From Bathynomus jamesi (taxonomy: Eukaryota; Arthropoda; Malacostraca; Isopoda; Cirolanidae), in NCBI GenBank assembly GCA_023014485.1, contig JAJOZX010008801.1:124001-188000 (forward strand): 64,000 nucleotides of DNA. Reading direction: 5' to 3'. Below are positions 43,170-54,204 of this stretch, piece by piece. The first letter of the stretch is position 1. Each line of letters opens with the position of its first letter. Made by a program: the position numbers and the translations under genes. The notes under the pieces were generated by a model. The model was given only the letters and a program-made list of their open reading frames with translations. It searched no databases and was not told the origin of the DNA.

Positions 43170-43876
43170 GCGGTGGTTTCCAAACTTTTTGGACGGAGGA
43201 ATCCTTTCAAAATTTCATTCCACGTCACGGAACCCAGCTATAAATAGGCCTATTTTTTCGTGCATTTCTAATAAACGCTGGATTTTTGTAATATACCGCC
43301 AAATCGCCTTAACCCAATCGCGCTTGAAAATATCATCTGTTACCATTAAAGCAACGCCCACAAGTACGCCGAAAGCATTAATTTTTTAGACCTGATTGTT
43401 TATATTAGATGAGAAGGAGTGATGGTGATTGGACACGCATTTTTTTCTCGGAAGCGAGGAAATGCAGTTTTTATCCTCTCCACTTTCAGTAAAAAAGAAA
43501 AAAAAGTCAAAAAATATTTTGTGTGATACTAAACAAAATTCGGATATCGGCTTTTCAAAAAAATCTGTCTCGTAGCAGTGTGTCTGAACGAGTTAGTAGT
43601 ACAGTTTGAAAAAATGCTAACAAGCGTTTCATGTTCTCAGTTTCTTTCGTGGGAAAAGGCAGCAAGGAGGTCAGGTTAAATTAGTTTTTAAGTTATCAGC
43701 CAGTCATGTAAAATGAAAAAAAAATTGTCATTAAGCGAATATCAGCTGATTTAAAATATCCAAATTTTCATTTCGAATCTAGTAATTGAAATTTCAGTCA
43801 TTACCAAAACAATTTCGCGAAACTCCCGAAGACCTCTCGAGGAAACCTCCGCGGAATACAGTTTGAAAACCACTTT
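43170..43876. mobile_element. Possible hAT-type non-autonomous element
   Basis: Left ggtggtttccaaactttttgg and right cagtttgaaaaccact form an imperfect inverted pair typical of hAT ends; I could not establish an 8-bp duplication. Confidence 0.4.
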
Positions 43877-43959
43877 TCTAACTTTATTAACTTACTATTT
43901 TCCCTCAATTTTTTCTTTTAGTTCATTTTACTTCAGAAATTTTGTACTTTTTTCCTTGT

Positions 43960-44680
43960 TGTTTTAATCAATGGGCAACTCTACCTTATTTCTTAAGTTC
44001 CATATCAAGTTTACAACGTCTCTTCATTAATTAGTTATATCTAGTTTCCTTCATGACTTCGTCCTTATTAAGTTTACATTCTTGCATTTTTAACCCTGCC
44101 ATTAACTTTTGTGTTACTGAGAACCTTTTTAACTTCTGTATCTCCCTTACAAAGATTGTAAATGGCATCATCATTTGCTCTTACGCCAATGACTCCGAAC
44201 TTTTTGGGCAACTTTTCCCGGTACGCTAACCAGGTTAAGATCGCTCCGCAAACTTATTGTACCTATATGTAGTAAAGTAATTGTTTTAACCGAAATTTTA
44301 ATATCATCTACAAATTTTGTTGCTTTACTCAATAAACTGAAATCAAAATCGTTAACGTATATTATAAAAAATACTGGTCCCAAAACAGATACTTGCGGAA
44401 CACCGAAGTTACGTTAGCCCACCCTGCCTCTTCTCCATTAATTACTACTGCCCACTGTTTCTACCAGTTAACCAATTATCAATCCAATTAAGAACTTGAC
44501 CCCTTATTCCAGGAGATTTAAATTTTTCTGATAATCGTTTATTTATGCGGAACTTTGTCAAACGTCTATTAAAAATCTAAATATGTATCTACCGATCTAT
44601 TACAATCATAAATACCGATGACGTCACGAAAAAGTTCTACTAAATTTGTTAAACAGGATTTATTTCTTCTATGGAACCTA
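43960..44680 (-). pseudogene. CR1-type LINE reverse transcriptase, proximal to the mariner insertion
   Basis: The minus strand reads MGPVFFIIYVNDFDFSLLSK and ATKFVDDIKI: the B-box and catalytic FADD/YADD region of CR1 reverse transcriptases with A changed to V in the active site. It continues across the inserted mariner into 45979-46145. Truncated at both ends. Confidence 0.8.
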
Positions 44681-45978
44681 CAGGGTGTCCATAAATGCTT
44701 ACCCTGAAAACAGTATGCTCTCATGTTTTAATGACGAATCTTACATCCGTTTTCTTTTTACAGGTGATCTCGTACACGCATAGAGTTTCTGTGCTGGTGT
44801 GTTTCGTCTACCGCATTCGCCGCTAGGAGTGCTGTAGTAGCTGTTCAATTAAGATGGCGTCTGTGACAGAGAAGGCACAATGTGTTGTGTGGCTTGCAGA
44901 AACAAAATCTCCTGTCAGTGTTCAGCGAAGGTTCAGAAGTCGTGGATGAAAAAATTCTTGGAAACTGGAAACGTGGAAAAGGGAAAGGGCAGTGGTAGAC
45001 CATCAGTTTCCGATGGGACGGTGGAAAACATTCAAACTGCTTTCACACGGTCACCAAGGAAATCGGTGAGACAAGCTTCATGCCAACTAAAGATACCGAA
45101 GTCTAAGGTGCACAAGGTGTTACACAAACGTTTGAAGTTACACGCCTACAAGGTACAAATTGTTCAAGAACTGAAGCCTGATGACCGTCCAAAACGTGAA
45201 CAATTCGCTATTGACATTTTGAACAGCATTGACGAGGATAATGACTTCTTGTTACGTGTCTGCTTTTCAGACGAGGCTACGTTTCATCTTAGTGGTAGAG
45301 TCAACAGACACAATGTGCGTATTTGGGGATCGGAAAACCCACGTGCCGTAAGGGAGCATATTCGGGGCAGTCCGAAGATCAATGTCTGGTGTGGACTAAT
45401 GCATGACCAGATAATTGGTCCTTTCTGCTTCGCTGAGAACACTGTTTCCGCAACTGTGTACCTGGATATGCTCACCAATTACGCCATCCCCCAGCTGCAG
45501 GACAGGCAGCCAACTGTCATCTTCCAACAAGATGTGGCACCCCCTCATTGGGCGCATGTTGTTCGTGAAACTCTCGACGCAACATTTCCAAATCGATGGA
45601 TTGGCAGGGACGGGCCAATCCCATGGCCCCCCAAGATCATCAGACATTACCCCGCTGGATTTCTTTCTCTGGGGTCATGTTAAAGATGTGGTTTATGCAA
45701 CAGTTGTTCCAGATATCAGGACATTGCGAGAACGCATTACGGATGCAATTGCAACAGTTAACCCACAAATGTTGGAAAATGTGTGGCGTGAGCGTGAATA
45801 CCGTTTAGACATTTTACGTGCCACTAGGGGTGCACATATGGAAGCTTATTAAGTTCATTAACTACGTATCAAAACTTTGTATGTTTATCTACTTATGATT
45901 AAAACTGTGTTTGAATACGATTGTTTATTTAAAAGTTATAGCATGCTTTAATCAGGGTAATCATTTATGGACACCCTG
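44681..45978 (+). mobile_element. DD41D-type mariner transposon inserted in CR1
   Basis: TA duplication (44679-44680, 45979-45980); ends CAGGGTGTCCATAAATGCTT and CAGGGTGTCCATAAATGATT, continuing ACCCTG. 1298 bp, full-length. Confidence 0.93.
44854..45852 (+). pseudogene. Mariner-superfamily transposase, two frameshifts
   Basis: The start at 44854 gives MASVTEKAQCVVWLAETKSP. A frameshift near 44930 enters KKFLETGNVEKGKGSGRPSV (linker), RKSVRQASCQLKIPKSKVHK (second helix-turn-helix), RVCFSDEATFHLSGRVNRHN (first D), INVWCGLMHD and FQQDVAPPH (second D, with G to V beside it). A second frameshift near 45635 precedes DITPLDFFLWGHVKD (third D) and the C-terminus through ILRATRGAHMEAY. Spacing between second and third D is 41 residues allowing for the frameshift. 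All three acids remain. Confidence 0.9.
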
Positions 45979-46145
45979 TATGTTGACTTTGTTTAATAAG
46001 ATTATTGCTTTCAAGATGTTCGACTACACGAACTGATTCTAAAAACTTTCCTATGATAGAAGTTAAACTAATGGGCCTATAATTTCTCGTTTGTGCTTAT
46101 CCCCTTTTTTCAAAATTGGAGTTGCATTACGTAATTTAAAATCCG
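45979..46145 (-). pseudogene. CR1-type LINE, upstream part of the split reverse transcriptase
   Basis: The minus strand shows SDFKLRNATPILKKGDKHKR followed by a degraded PISLTSIIGK-like segment, the fingers region that precedes the catalytic part found at 43960-44680. Confidence 0.75.
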
Positions 46146-46146
46146 A

Positions 46147-46150
46147 TGAG

Positions 46151-46242
<92 letters not shown>
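46147..46242. repeat. (GA)n microsatellite
   Basis: About 47 GA units with one phase slip. Confidence 0.98.
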
Positions 46243-46244
<2 letters not shown>

Positions 46245-47239
46245 AATATTCTTTATGAAAGAAGGAATATACAGAGGCAATATGAAAGGAAATATAAACA
46301 GTTGCAATGTAAAAGAGGGACTACAAACAGTTGGTAAAAGAATTTCAAGAAAATAGAAAAATATTAAAAATGAAAATGAGGAAAAAGCGGACTTTGAAGT
46401 GGTAAAAAGCATTCGTTTTGCATCGAGAGAAGAAACGCCATTTTCTGAAGGGTTTTATACGAGAAACAAATGGACGAACGATTTAATACTACGGTAATCA
46501 TTCAGAAGGTTCCAGAAACTGACACAGCGCTCAGGCCAACTAATTAATAATTTTTTTTTTTAAATTTTGAATAACCTTTATTAATAATAAAATAAATACA
46601 TTCGTTTTACAATTTACAATGACATGAATAATGATCTGGGTCATTTATAGGTTCGTCACAGTCAAATCGAGTATTTTCTACAACCCCAATAAATTTCTTT
46701 TGTTAACCTCTGAGAATATTCTGTAATCAATAGTTTTTTGGTCCGCAACCTGAACATTGTTATTGAATATAGCGTACGTAGGAAAATGATCACGTATATT
46801 GTAGCAACAGGAGATACCATATACTTTTGTAGTTCCTATATGGTATTAATATACCATAGCCAAACCCACCCTCAACCAATGCCGAAAACTATAAAATATT
46901 TGCTTCCAAGGCATGACTGCTCGAGGGCGAGTGCCTTTTCAAAGAAAGCCATGCTATCCATGGAGGCTTCTTTGTCAGAAGTGATTCTTGCAGAGTAGTG
47001 AGGACAAGGGCAGCCTTCATTTCTCACGTACTAGGCGGGAATACTATTGGACAGTGGTTGCCAGCGCCGTTTCAAGCACTAAGTACCGCGTTTCATTGTG
47101 GGTTTTTCTTATTTATTTGCATTATTAACGTAGAAATTGGAAGAAAAACTAGAATCTAGAAGAAGGACATAGTGAAGGTGAAACGAAAGTACATAGGTAC
47201 GGATGTGCATAAAACATCGCAATTATTAAGACAACAAGA
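46243..47239. other. Unannotated interval with SINE-B fragment
   Basis: cacagcgctcaggccaacta at about 46514-46535 is a SINE family B fragment (minus). The rest, including a frame at 46738-46998, has no recognisable similarity. Confidence 0.45.
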
Positions 47240-47460
47240 AAACAGTATTATTGGCGGATTTTGAGAAACTGTTTGACCATAAAAATGGTAAAACATTAGT
47301 CTCTGGGAAAATATACATTACAATAAAATCATATAAACAACCCCATACTCAAATAAGATTTAAGGACGAAATATCGGAAAAAACTATATATTTACAAGGA
47401 GGCGTAAGACAAGGTGGTAACATATCCCCCACATTTATAAGCAGCGAGTCTTAAATATCA
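47240..47460 (+). pseudogene. LINE reverse-transcriptase relic (RTE-like)
   Basis: Plus-strand ADFEKLFDH and LQGGVRQGGNISPTF correspond to the A-box (D-x-KAFD) and B-box (GVRQGD.LSP) of a LINE reverse transcriptase. Very short and degenerate. Confidence 0.65.
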
Positions 47461-47545
47461 TTGGAAAAATCAAAATAAGGAAGTAGAGGAAGAAAAAATG
47501 GGTAATAGTTCGAGAGAAATTTAAACCTTATCTCATGATGTACAT

Positions 47546-47718
47546 CAGGGTTCCCAAACTTTTACCACCAAGGACCCCTAAATATTAATATAGTTATAGT
47601 TAATATAGCTAATATAGTTAATATAGTTAATGTTACTATTTTTCCAAAAGCTTAGAGACCCCCTGGAAGCTTCCTACAAACCCCTGGGGGTCGGTACAGA
47701 CCACTTTGGGAATCCCTG
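47546..47718. mobile_element. hAT MITE, TSD ATGTACAT
   Basis: Ends CAGGGTTCCCAAACTTT and CAGGGATTCCCAAAGTG with perfect 8-bp duplications ATGTACAT (47538-47545, 47719-47726); contains a short run of taatatagt repeats. Confidence 0.92.
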
Positions 47719-47954
47719 ATGTACATGATGTCAGTCATTATAAAAAATGGAGTTATATAACAAAATTACAAAATGTCACACACGTCACGTCAAGTTGACA
47801 ATAAATAAAGACGAAACAAAAGCAATGAATAAAACCAAATTATAATCACATTTGAAGGACCTGGTCGGTATTCATGCGTTGAATACCAATTTAACAAACA
47901 CGAAAGCAGTAATAACAGTTAAAATTATGATAAAGGATTAAAATTAGGGTAAAG

Positions 47955-48205
47955 TTAAAAGGTAACAGCCATGTTCCATAACCTCCAAGGGAGTGAGGGG
48001 TAGGGGCCTGAGCCTCTGCTACCTAAAACTGAGTCAATTATAGTTGGGTGGCCGGCCCGTCAATTCGTCGTGATATAAAGTACAGAAAAGACAACTGGCC
48101 AACTCTTGGCAACACTGGAGTTCGAACCCACGACTCAGCGGAGTCTCAGCACTATCGGGTGGCGCCTCCCTAACTGATCGAGCCACAAGATGGTCTATAT
48201 GAAAA
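47955..48205 (-). mobile_element. tRNA-headed SINE, family C
   Basis: The minus-strand head has GTGGCTCGATCAGTTAGGG, box-B GGTTCGAACTCC, then a body with gacaactggccaactcttgg (as complement) shared with the copy at 63610-63850. Confidence 0.8.
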
Positions 48206-49363
48206 TTATAGCCTGTTTAAAAAAAAGAAAAGGGCTTTCGGCTCCAGAAAAAGATTATACAAGCGTATAACAGCTGGCTGATTTGCAGAGCGCTGTGTAC
48301 CACCCTCGCACACTTGTTCCGAGAGTATCCCGGGTAATGTGAACACTTTTGGAACGATACACACGTGTCCATGGTGTTCGAACTTTTGTTCCGGAACAGT
48401 ACCCAAGGGTAACTTCTCTCACCAATATTTGTGAGGAATGTTCTGGGAACATGCCTGGAACAAGGTAAACGCAAAATGCCAAACCTTAATTTCATCGGGT
48501 AAGCTATGAAGCGTGCTACCCCGACAACGAAACTTTTAAGTCTGTGGAGGAGGCTGGTCTCTTCCCTCTTTTGTAAAGCTTTTGCCCTCATTCTTTACTC
48601 GTCATCCATTTTTCTTCATACGTTCATTGTACCGTCATCATTTGTTATTCATTCCCTCAAGCTTTAATCATTTTATAATTTTGTTATTTAACTTTTAACC
48701 TTAATTTAACCTTAATTATTCTAGCATGTAATAACAATATACATAAAATTGTCAGGTAATTAATCAAACAGTATGCCAGTATGCTAGGTTAAGTGGCTAT
48801 GTTGGCCTTATTTTTGTATTAAGTTCAGTGTATAATACGTAAGATTGTACTTGTATGTTAGGTTAAGTGGCTATGGATTGTGAATGATCCGCAATAAGGA
48901 TGTTTTGTTTGTTTGTATTAACTTGTATATACGGCGTCAATGACCTCGATATTGCGACGCCACAGGTATTATCTCAGTCAATCAGTCAATTAATACTCCT
49001 TAAAACTCTTCCATAGAAAATATGACGCTGTATTCCGTACACTGAAACAACATGTAGTGCGAACGCTCCGCGTACAACGAATAAATGTTTGTTCCGGGTT
49101 TGGAAAACGAAGTGTCTCGCGGGACATTGCGCAATGTGGATAAGGGTTTCACGATTTACCCGACTTTGAACGCGGATAAGTTTTCATAATTAGCTTTTAA
49201 AAGAGTAACAAAATGGTAGAATCTACAAAGTCGATTTGAAACCTTGTTACGCTTCAAAGCAGTTAAACGTCGAAGGCCGTAAATGAGTTTCGGATTATAA
49301 TGCAATTTGGCCAACATTTGCATATTATCAATGTTAATCTTTTCAGTGCTGTACACAGGGTTG
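48206..49363. other. Interval with probable LINE 3' tail
   Basis: The segment near 48900-48990 (gcgtcaatgacctcgatatt, gcgacgcc, then tcaatcagtcaatta) resembles the short-repeat 3' tails of arthropod LINEs. A 124-codon minus-strand frame at 48217-48591 has no recognisable similarity. Confidence 0.45.
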
Positions 49364-49441
49364 ACAAAAATAAATAAACACCTTTGGTTTTCTCCACAGT
49401 TTTTGATTTGATAATATGTGAATAAATAATAAGATATTTAT
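49364..49441. mobile_element. Tc1-like MITE, left end only
   Basis: CAGGGTTGACAAAAATAAAT and cacagtttttgatttgataa match the left part of 28449-28679; it ends where the hAT MITE begins. Confidence 0.75.
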
Positions 49442-49916
49442 TAGTGATGGGACGATTAATCGGAATCGGAATCGGAATCGAGAGAATTGTACCATGATTT
49501 CCGATTCTTAAAACGATTCTTTAACTTTTAATTGAACCAGTTTTGCAATGTAAACTTTAAAATTTAAATGAAAGAGGATAACTAATTTTATTTTTATTGT
49601 ATTGTAGCTATACATTAAAACATGTATATCCATGATGTGTAATCAAGAAGATTAAAATGAATTGTTACAACTTAGTTGATTTTTATTTTTAAACCAATCT
49701 ATTATAATTTATAATTTATATTACCATACTCATAATGTAAATAGTTAATCTTACCTGAGTAAAATATGACAATTTCCAGAAAAACAAGTATAGAATTATA
49801 TTTAAAAATATTGAGAACCGGAATCGGAATCGAGAATCGTATCGGAATCGAGACTTTTTAGTGGTATCGGAATCGGAATCGGAATCGTTAAAAATTTTGG
49901 TATCGTCCCATCACTA
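49442..49916. mobile_element. hAT-type MITE with GGAATC repeats, copy 2
   Basis: Same ends and centre as 42230-42752, with a shorter left subterminal GGAATC array; flanks ATATTTAT / ATATATAT allow an imperfect 8-bp duplication. Confidence 0.85.
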
Positions 49917-49955
49917 ATATATATATATATATATATAATATATATATATATATAT
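49917..49955. repeat. (TA)n microsatellite
   Basis: TA tract with one phase slip on the right of the hAT MITE. Confidence 0.95.
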
Positions 49956-50059
49956 CCCGTTAGTTAGCAAGTTTTTAATTAATCCCATTTTTTCATAAAT
50001 TAACTATTAGCGAGCGGTCATTCGAATTTCTCGCGCGCCGATACATGGCGCTAGATAGA

Positions 50060-51155
50060 AAATGAAAATGAAAAGGTTTATTAGCAGACTATAGTCCATA
50101 TGACAGATAGTATTAATACACTAACAGTTCACATACTAAGGATAAAAATATATACAGTTGATTAGAAATAATACAGTAATGTCGAAGTTAAGTGGAGCTA
50201 CAGACAGACGTTTTCGTACCAAGAAGTCCATAGCTTAGACTCCTTAGAGGATAAACGGCAGGACTCATGGATAGCTTGGATAATCGGGTTGGGTGATTTT
50301 TTAATACTTTGCATTAGACTGTATTGAGCACGTGTTGTTACCTCCAGGAAGCTCGGGACATTGCGGGTAGAGAACATTTGCGAAGCTGAGCATCTCGGGG
50401 GGGATAATTTATGTAGGAGTCTAAAAGATCTGTTGTACAGCAAATTTAGGATTCTGCCAGAACCTTTTTTATAATTCACCCAGAGATGCAGAAAGTACGA
50501 GAGTGTCTTTAGCTTCACTTGTACAGAACCGAAAATTCCTTATAGTCATATTCGCTTTAGCACAAAGGCTTCGAGATTATTTTCTTATATCTGAGTCATC
50601 ACTCAAGGAGCTGGTGATAGTTTGACCCAAATACTTAAACTCTTGTACTTCCTCAATTACTTCAACTTTCATTTTAAGCCTAATATCAGCTGGCTGATTA
50701 CAGCTTTTAGGATGAAATTGCATAACCTTAGATTTTGTAACATTAAAAATAATATGTTTCTGCGAATACACTTCGCAGACTTTTAGTAGCCGATCCAGAT
50801 CTTTAATTAACAGAGGGACTTACTAACACCATATCATCGGCATAAATTAAATTATTTATCCTTGTATTATCTATACAACATCCCACTGTTGCCTCATTAA
50901 GTGAGGCAATTAATCCGTCAATATACACATTAAACAGCATAGGAGAAAGCAAGGAGCCTTGTCTTACCCCGCAAGAGGAGCCAAAACATTCGGATAGTAC
51001 ATTGCCCCACCTAACGGTAAAAGATTGGTGGGAATACCAAAATTTCAATAAATTTAATATGTATATGGGAACCTTCCTGTCTTCTAGTTTTTTCATCGTC
51101 TGAAGATAATCCTGAAAACTTGTCTTCCCTCACCTCTGCACCATCGCCTGCAAGC
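50060..51155 (-). pseudogene. Non-LTR retrotransposon reverse transcriptase (CR1-group-like)
   Basis: On the minus strand: MKKLEDRKVPIYILNLLKFW, FGSSCGVRQGSLLSPMLFNV (B-box), NNLIYADDMVLVSPSV (catalytic YADD intact), then after a frameshift SKVMQFHP and EVQEFKYLGQTITSS, and a distal part NRSFRLLHKLSPPRCSAS with WTSWYENV. The 5' part including the endonuclease is missing; the 3' end lies near 50060. A second, more decayed copy of the distal part is at 60080-60610. I am sure of the reverse transcriptase, less of the clade. Confidence 0.85.
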
Positions 51156-51163
51156 CCCTAGAA

Positions 51164-52608
51164 CAGGGCTTCCCAACCTTTATCATGCGCGACCCTGAAA
51201 ATCATATTTACACAATATATATATATATATATATATACTTTATAAGCAATGTGTTATTATGCGCGGGAAGGGCCCGGTTTTCAGCTGTTATATGCAAAAG
51301 TCTTGAAGGTGATGCTAGAGAGGAGGTGAATGTATTCTGCAGAAACATGTATGAAAGTGGAGACTGACCTGCTGACTTTATGAGAGTCTCTATGATTACT
51401 ATCCCCAAGAAACCGAGAGCCGCCAAGTGTTCAGAATTTCGAAACACGATCAGGAAATGTATGTTTGTTTTATTGACTTTGAAAAAGCTTTTGACAGAGT
51501 CCAATGGAGGAAACTAATGGGAATATTGAAGAATATTAATGTTGACTGGAGGGACCGTAGGCTGATAAAAAATTCATATCTTGGCCAGGCTGTGAATGTT
51601 AGAATTGCAGGAGGAGAATTGGAACCTGGATTGGTTGGGAGAGGGGCCAGGCAAGGATGCTCCCTGTCCCCCGTGTTAACATCTATGCGGAAGCAATGAT
51701 AAATGAAGCACTCAGATCTGGAAGAGGGAATCAGAGTGGGAGGTAATTGGTCAAATCTGTAAGGTTTGCGGATGACAAGGCATTTGTTTGTATTACTGAG
51801 GAAGGACTGCAAAGAATGGTCAATAGCTTGACAACAACGGCGGAAGAATTCGGAATGAGAATTAATGAGACCAAGACAAGGTAATGAAAATTGCAAGAAG
51901 GAAAGGAGCACAAATGAACCTAACGATAGGAAATCGGACCTTAGAAGAAGCTGAGCAGTTTAAATATCTGGAAAGTTTACTAACCAACAATGGAGATTGC
52001 AATAAGGAAGTAAGATCTAGAATTGGTATGGGTAAGGTAGCTTTTGAGAGACAGAAAAGGCAACTTACAGGTAGACTCAACTCGAAGCTGAAGAAAAGGT
52101 TAGTAAAAAGCTTGATATGGAGTGTGGTACTGTATGGAGCAGAAACATGGACACTGAAAACAACTGAAAAGAAACTCCTGGAAAGTTTTGAAATGTGGAT
52201 TTGGAGAAGAATGCTAAAGATAAGCTGGAGGGAACACCAAAGTAATGAAGAAGTACTGCAACAGGTGAGGGAGGAAAGAAGACTCATTAAGGTGATAAGA
52301 AAAGACACAAGAAATGGGTTGGACATGTGTTGAGAGGGGAAGGATTGTTGAAGGTGGTGATAGAGGGAAGTTATGAAGGTAGAAGGCCGAGGGGAAGGAA
52401 AAGGAAAGCAATGCTGGATGATTTGAAGGCAGGCAGGAGCTACCATGAGATGAAAAGGATAGCTCAGGATAGAACACTTTGGCGGGACACATGAGTTGGA
52501 CCTGCCTGATTGATTTATGATTAATAAATGTGTTGTCAGGCGGTCGTAGAAGAGAATTGAAAATAAAATTATCAGATCGGTTCGCGACCACAAGTTTGGG
52601 AAGCCTTG
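51164..52608. mobile_element. hAT-type element with internal RTE fragment, TSD CCCTAGAA
   Basis: Ends CAGGGCTTCCCAACCTTT and CAAGGCTTCCCAAACTTG with perfect 8-bp duplications CCCTAGAA (51156-51163, 52609-52616). The interior is almost entirely a LINE fragment; no transposase is present. Confidence 0.85.
51265..52505 (+). pseudogene. RTE-type LINE reverse transcriptase fragment
   Basis: Plus-strand pieces: MYESGD...FMRVSMITIPKKPRA (fingers), CFIDFEKAFDRVQWRKLM (A-box), GARQGCSLSPVL (B-box), SVRFADDKAFV (catalytic FADD), EEAEQFKYLESLLTNNGD, SLIWSVVLYGAETWTLK, FEMWIWRRMLKISWREH and a tail equivalent to WVGHVLR. Frame changes near 51690, 51880 and 52310, plus several stops. Motif order and the YGAETW/WRRML pair are typical of RTE-like elements. 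The endonuclease domain is absent. Confidence 0.88.
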
Positions 52609-52617
52609 CCCTAGAAC

Positions 52618-53231
52618 GGGATTGCATCAATTTAGCGAATACACATTGAGCGAGTGCATTTTGAGCGAAGGAAATTGAGCGAGTACAAATTGAACGACTT
52701 GACGCATTGAGCGATTAGGCTAACTGAGCGAGTGCAAACAGCGCAAACTGACGCAAAAATAATAAACATTCACCTTGTAAAAAATATTTATTTAAAACAT
52801 GTATTTAATTAAAATGTATAATTATTCAAAACATATTTAAAAATATAATAAGTTAAGCAGTGAATTATATGTAATTCCAAATTGTCGGAAACATTATGCA
52901 GAAAGTCGAGAATATTTTGAACGTTTACTCGTTCCTATTCTTAATTCCTATTTAACCGTGGGAAACTCAGTCCGAGTGGGACGTCATCTAGGCGTAGGTT
53001 AGGTTAGGGGTACTACTTACCTTTCCAGGTCCCGAATTAATTATGGGGTACCCATGCCCGGTTAAGTTAATTGAATGCTCAGTTAGGTCAACTGTATGCC
53101 CTTGACAATTGGTTAGGTTAAGTTGTGAAGTTTGTGCTTAGTTCGCACTCGCTCAGTTAGCCTAATCGCTCAACGCATCGTCGCTCAATTTCCCTCGCTC
53201 ACTGTTTACTCGCTCAAATGTCGCACAGTCC
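52618..53231. mobile_element. Fold-back hAT-type element with GAGCGA repeats, TSD CCTAGAAC
   Basis: Both ends carry iterated attgagcgagt-like repeats (left 52640-52740, right 53140-53222, inverted). Direct repeats CCTAGAAC (52610-52617, 53232-53239) flank it and overlap by seven bases the target of the preceding element. The interior includes ggttaggttagggg and the ttgacaattggttaggttaa cassette. Confidence 0.8.
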
Positions 53232-53239
53232 CCTAGAAC

Positions 53240-53524
53240 ATGATGAGCAGTCTGAGCGTCTGAGTTTCGACAGACGCTACCCCTACCACGCAGCCAGATG
53301 ACGTCATGTTTTAGTGAGTACGCTTAATTTTCAATGTTTTGCTCATACTGTTGTTACTCTTTTATAATAAATTATTGATAATTGCATAAAGGAAAGTACT
53401 CGTATATCTAAGAAAAAAAATATTGAAAAAATGGATTCTGGGCGAAAATTAGGGCCGATTTTGGCCGACGCCGAACGTAACTCAGTTTTCCCATAAGAAG
53501 TTAAGTTTGCAAATTAATGATTTA

Positions 53525-53581
<57 letters not shown>

Positions 53582-53900
53582 CTTTGAGATTACGCTAAAC
53601 CAGTTCGATTTTTTACTCACATTTACCCTTTATATTCTTTCGTACACCTTCCCAAAATTTAGAGAAATAATGCTTATTAAGGCCATGCTCAGCCTATCTT
53701 AAATCTCTTTAATCAACTTGATCCCATCAGATAATGAGGTAATAGGATTTATCCCATCTGATGAACGAGATAATCCGGATGGAAAGAGTTCAGAGTTTTT
53801 ATGCACCTATACTACTGTCGCGAATCAGGTTCGAGTTTCGTAGATTTTCAAAAATTATTCCTTTTCTGAGAATTTTTAATTTTTTGTGATATTTTTGTGA
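53240..53900. other. Non-coding interval with (CA)n
   Basis: CA tract at 53527-53579; near-duplicate gggataaatc/atcccatctgatgaa strings at 53720-53775; no gene seen. Confidence 0.5.
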
Positions 53901-53904
53901 TTTT

Positions 53905-54200
53905 ATGCTCCTCGGTTATGTATTGGTTAGCGTCGTTGACTACGAATCCATCAACCCCGGGATCGAGACCCGGTGATGGCAGGCGGCGCGCGGCAAAACC
54001 CAGCTGTTCATCCTTCCACGCAATAAAGAAATTGGTTGGTAGATAAATGGGTACCATGGGTAGCCTAGTGGTTAAGACGCTGGGCTGCTGTTGAGGCGTG
54101 GTTCGGATGCTACGTTAAGGTCTAAGGTGGAGTGACAAGTTTGACTTTCGTCAGAATGAACAATTCGGGCGGAAGTAAAACCAAGGTTAACCGAGATATA
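53905..54200 (+). mobile_element. tRNA-headed SINE, family A
   Basis: Head with GACTACGAATCCATC and GGGATCGAGACCC, second module agcctagtggttaagacgct, and tail gtcagaatgaacaattcggg followed by aaccaaggttaaccgaga. Confidence 0.85.
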
Positions 54201-54204
54201 TTTT

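Noticed and set aside
48217..48591. 124-codon minus-strand frame
   Set aside because: No domain recognised; overlaps alternative frames of similar length and a SINE boundary.
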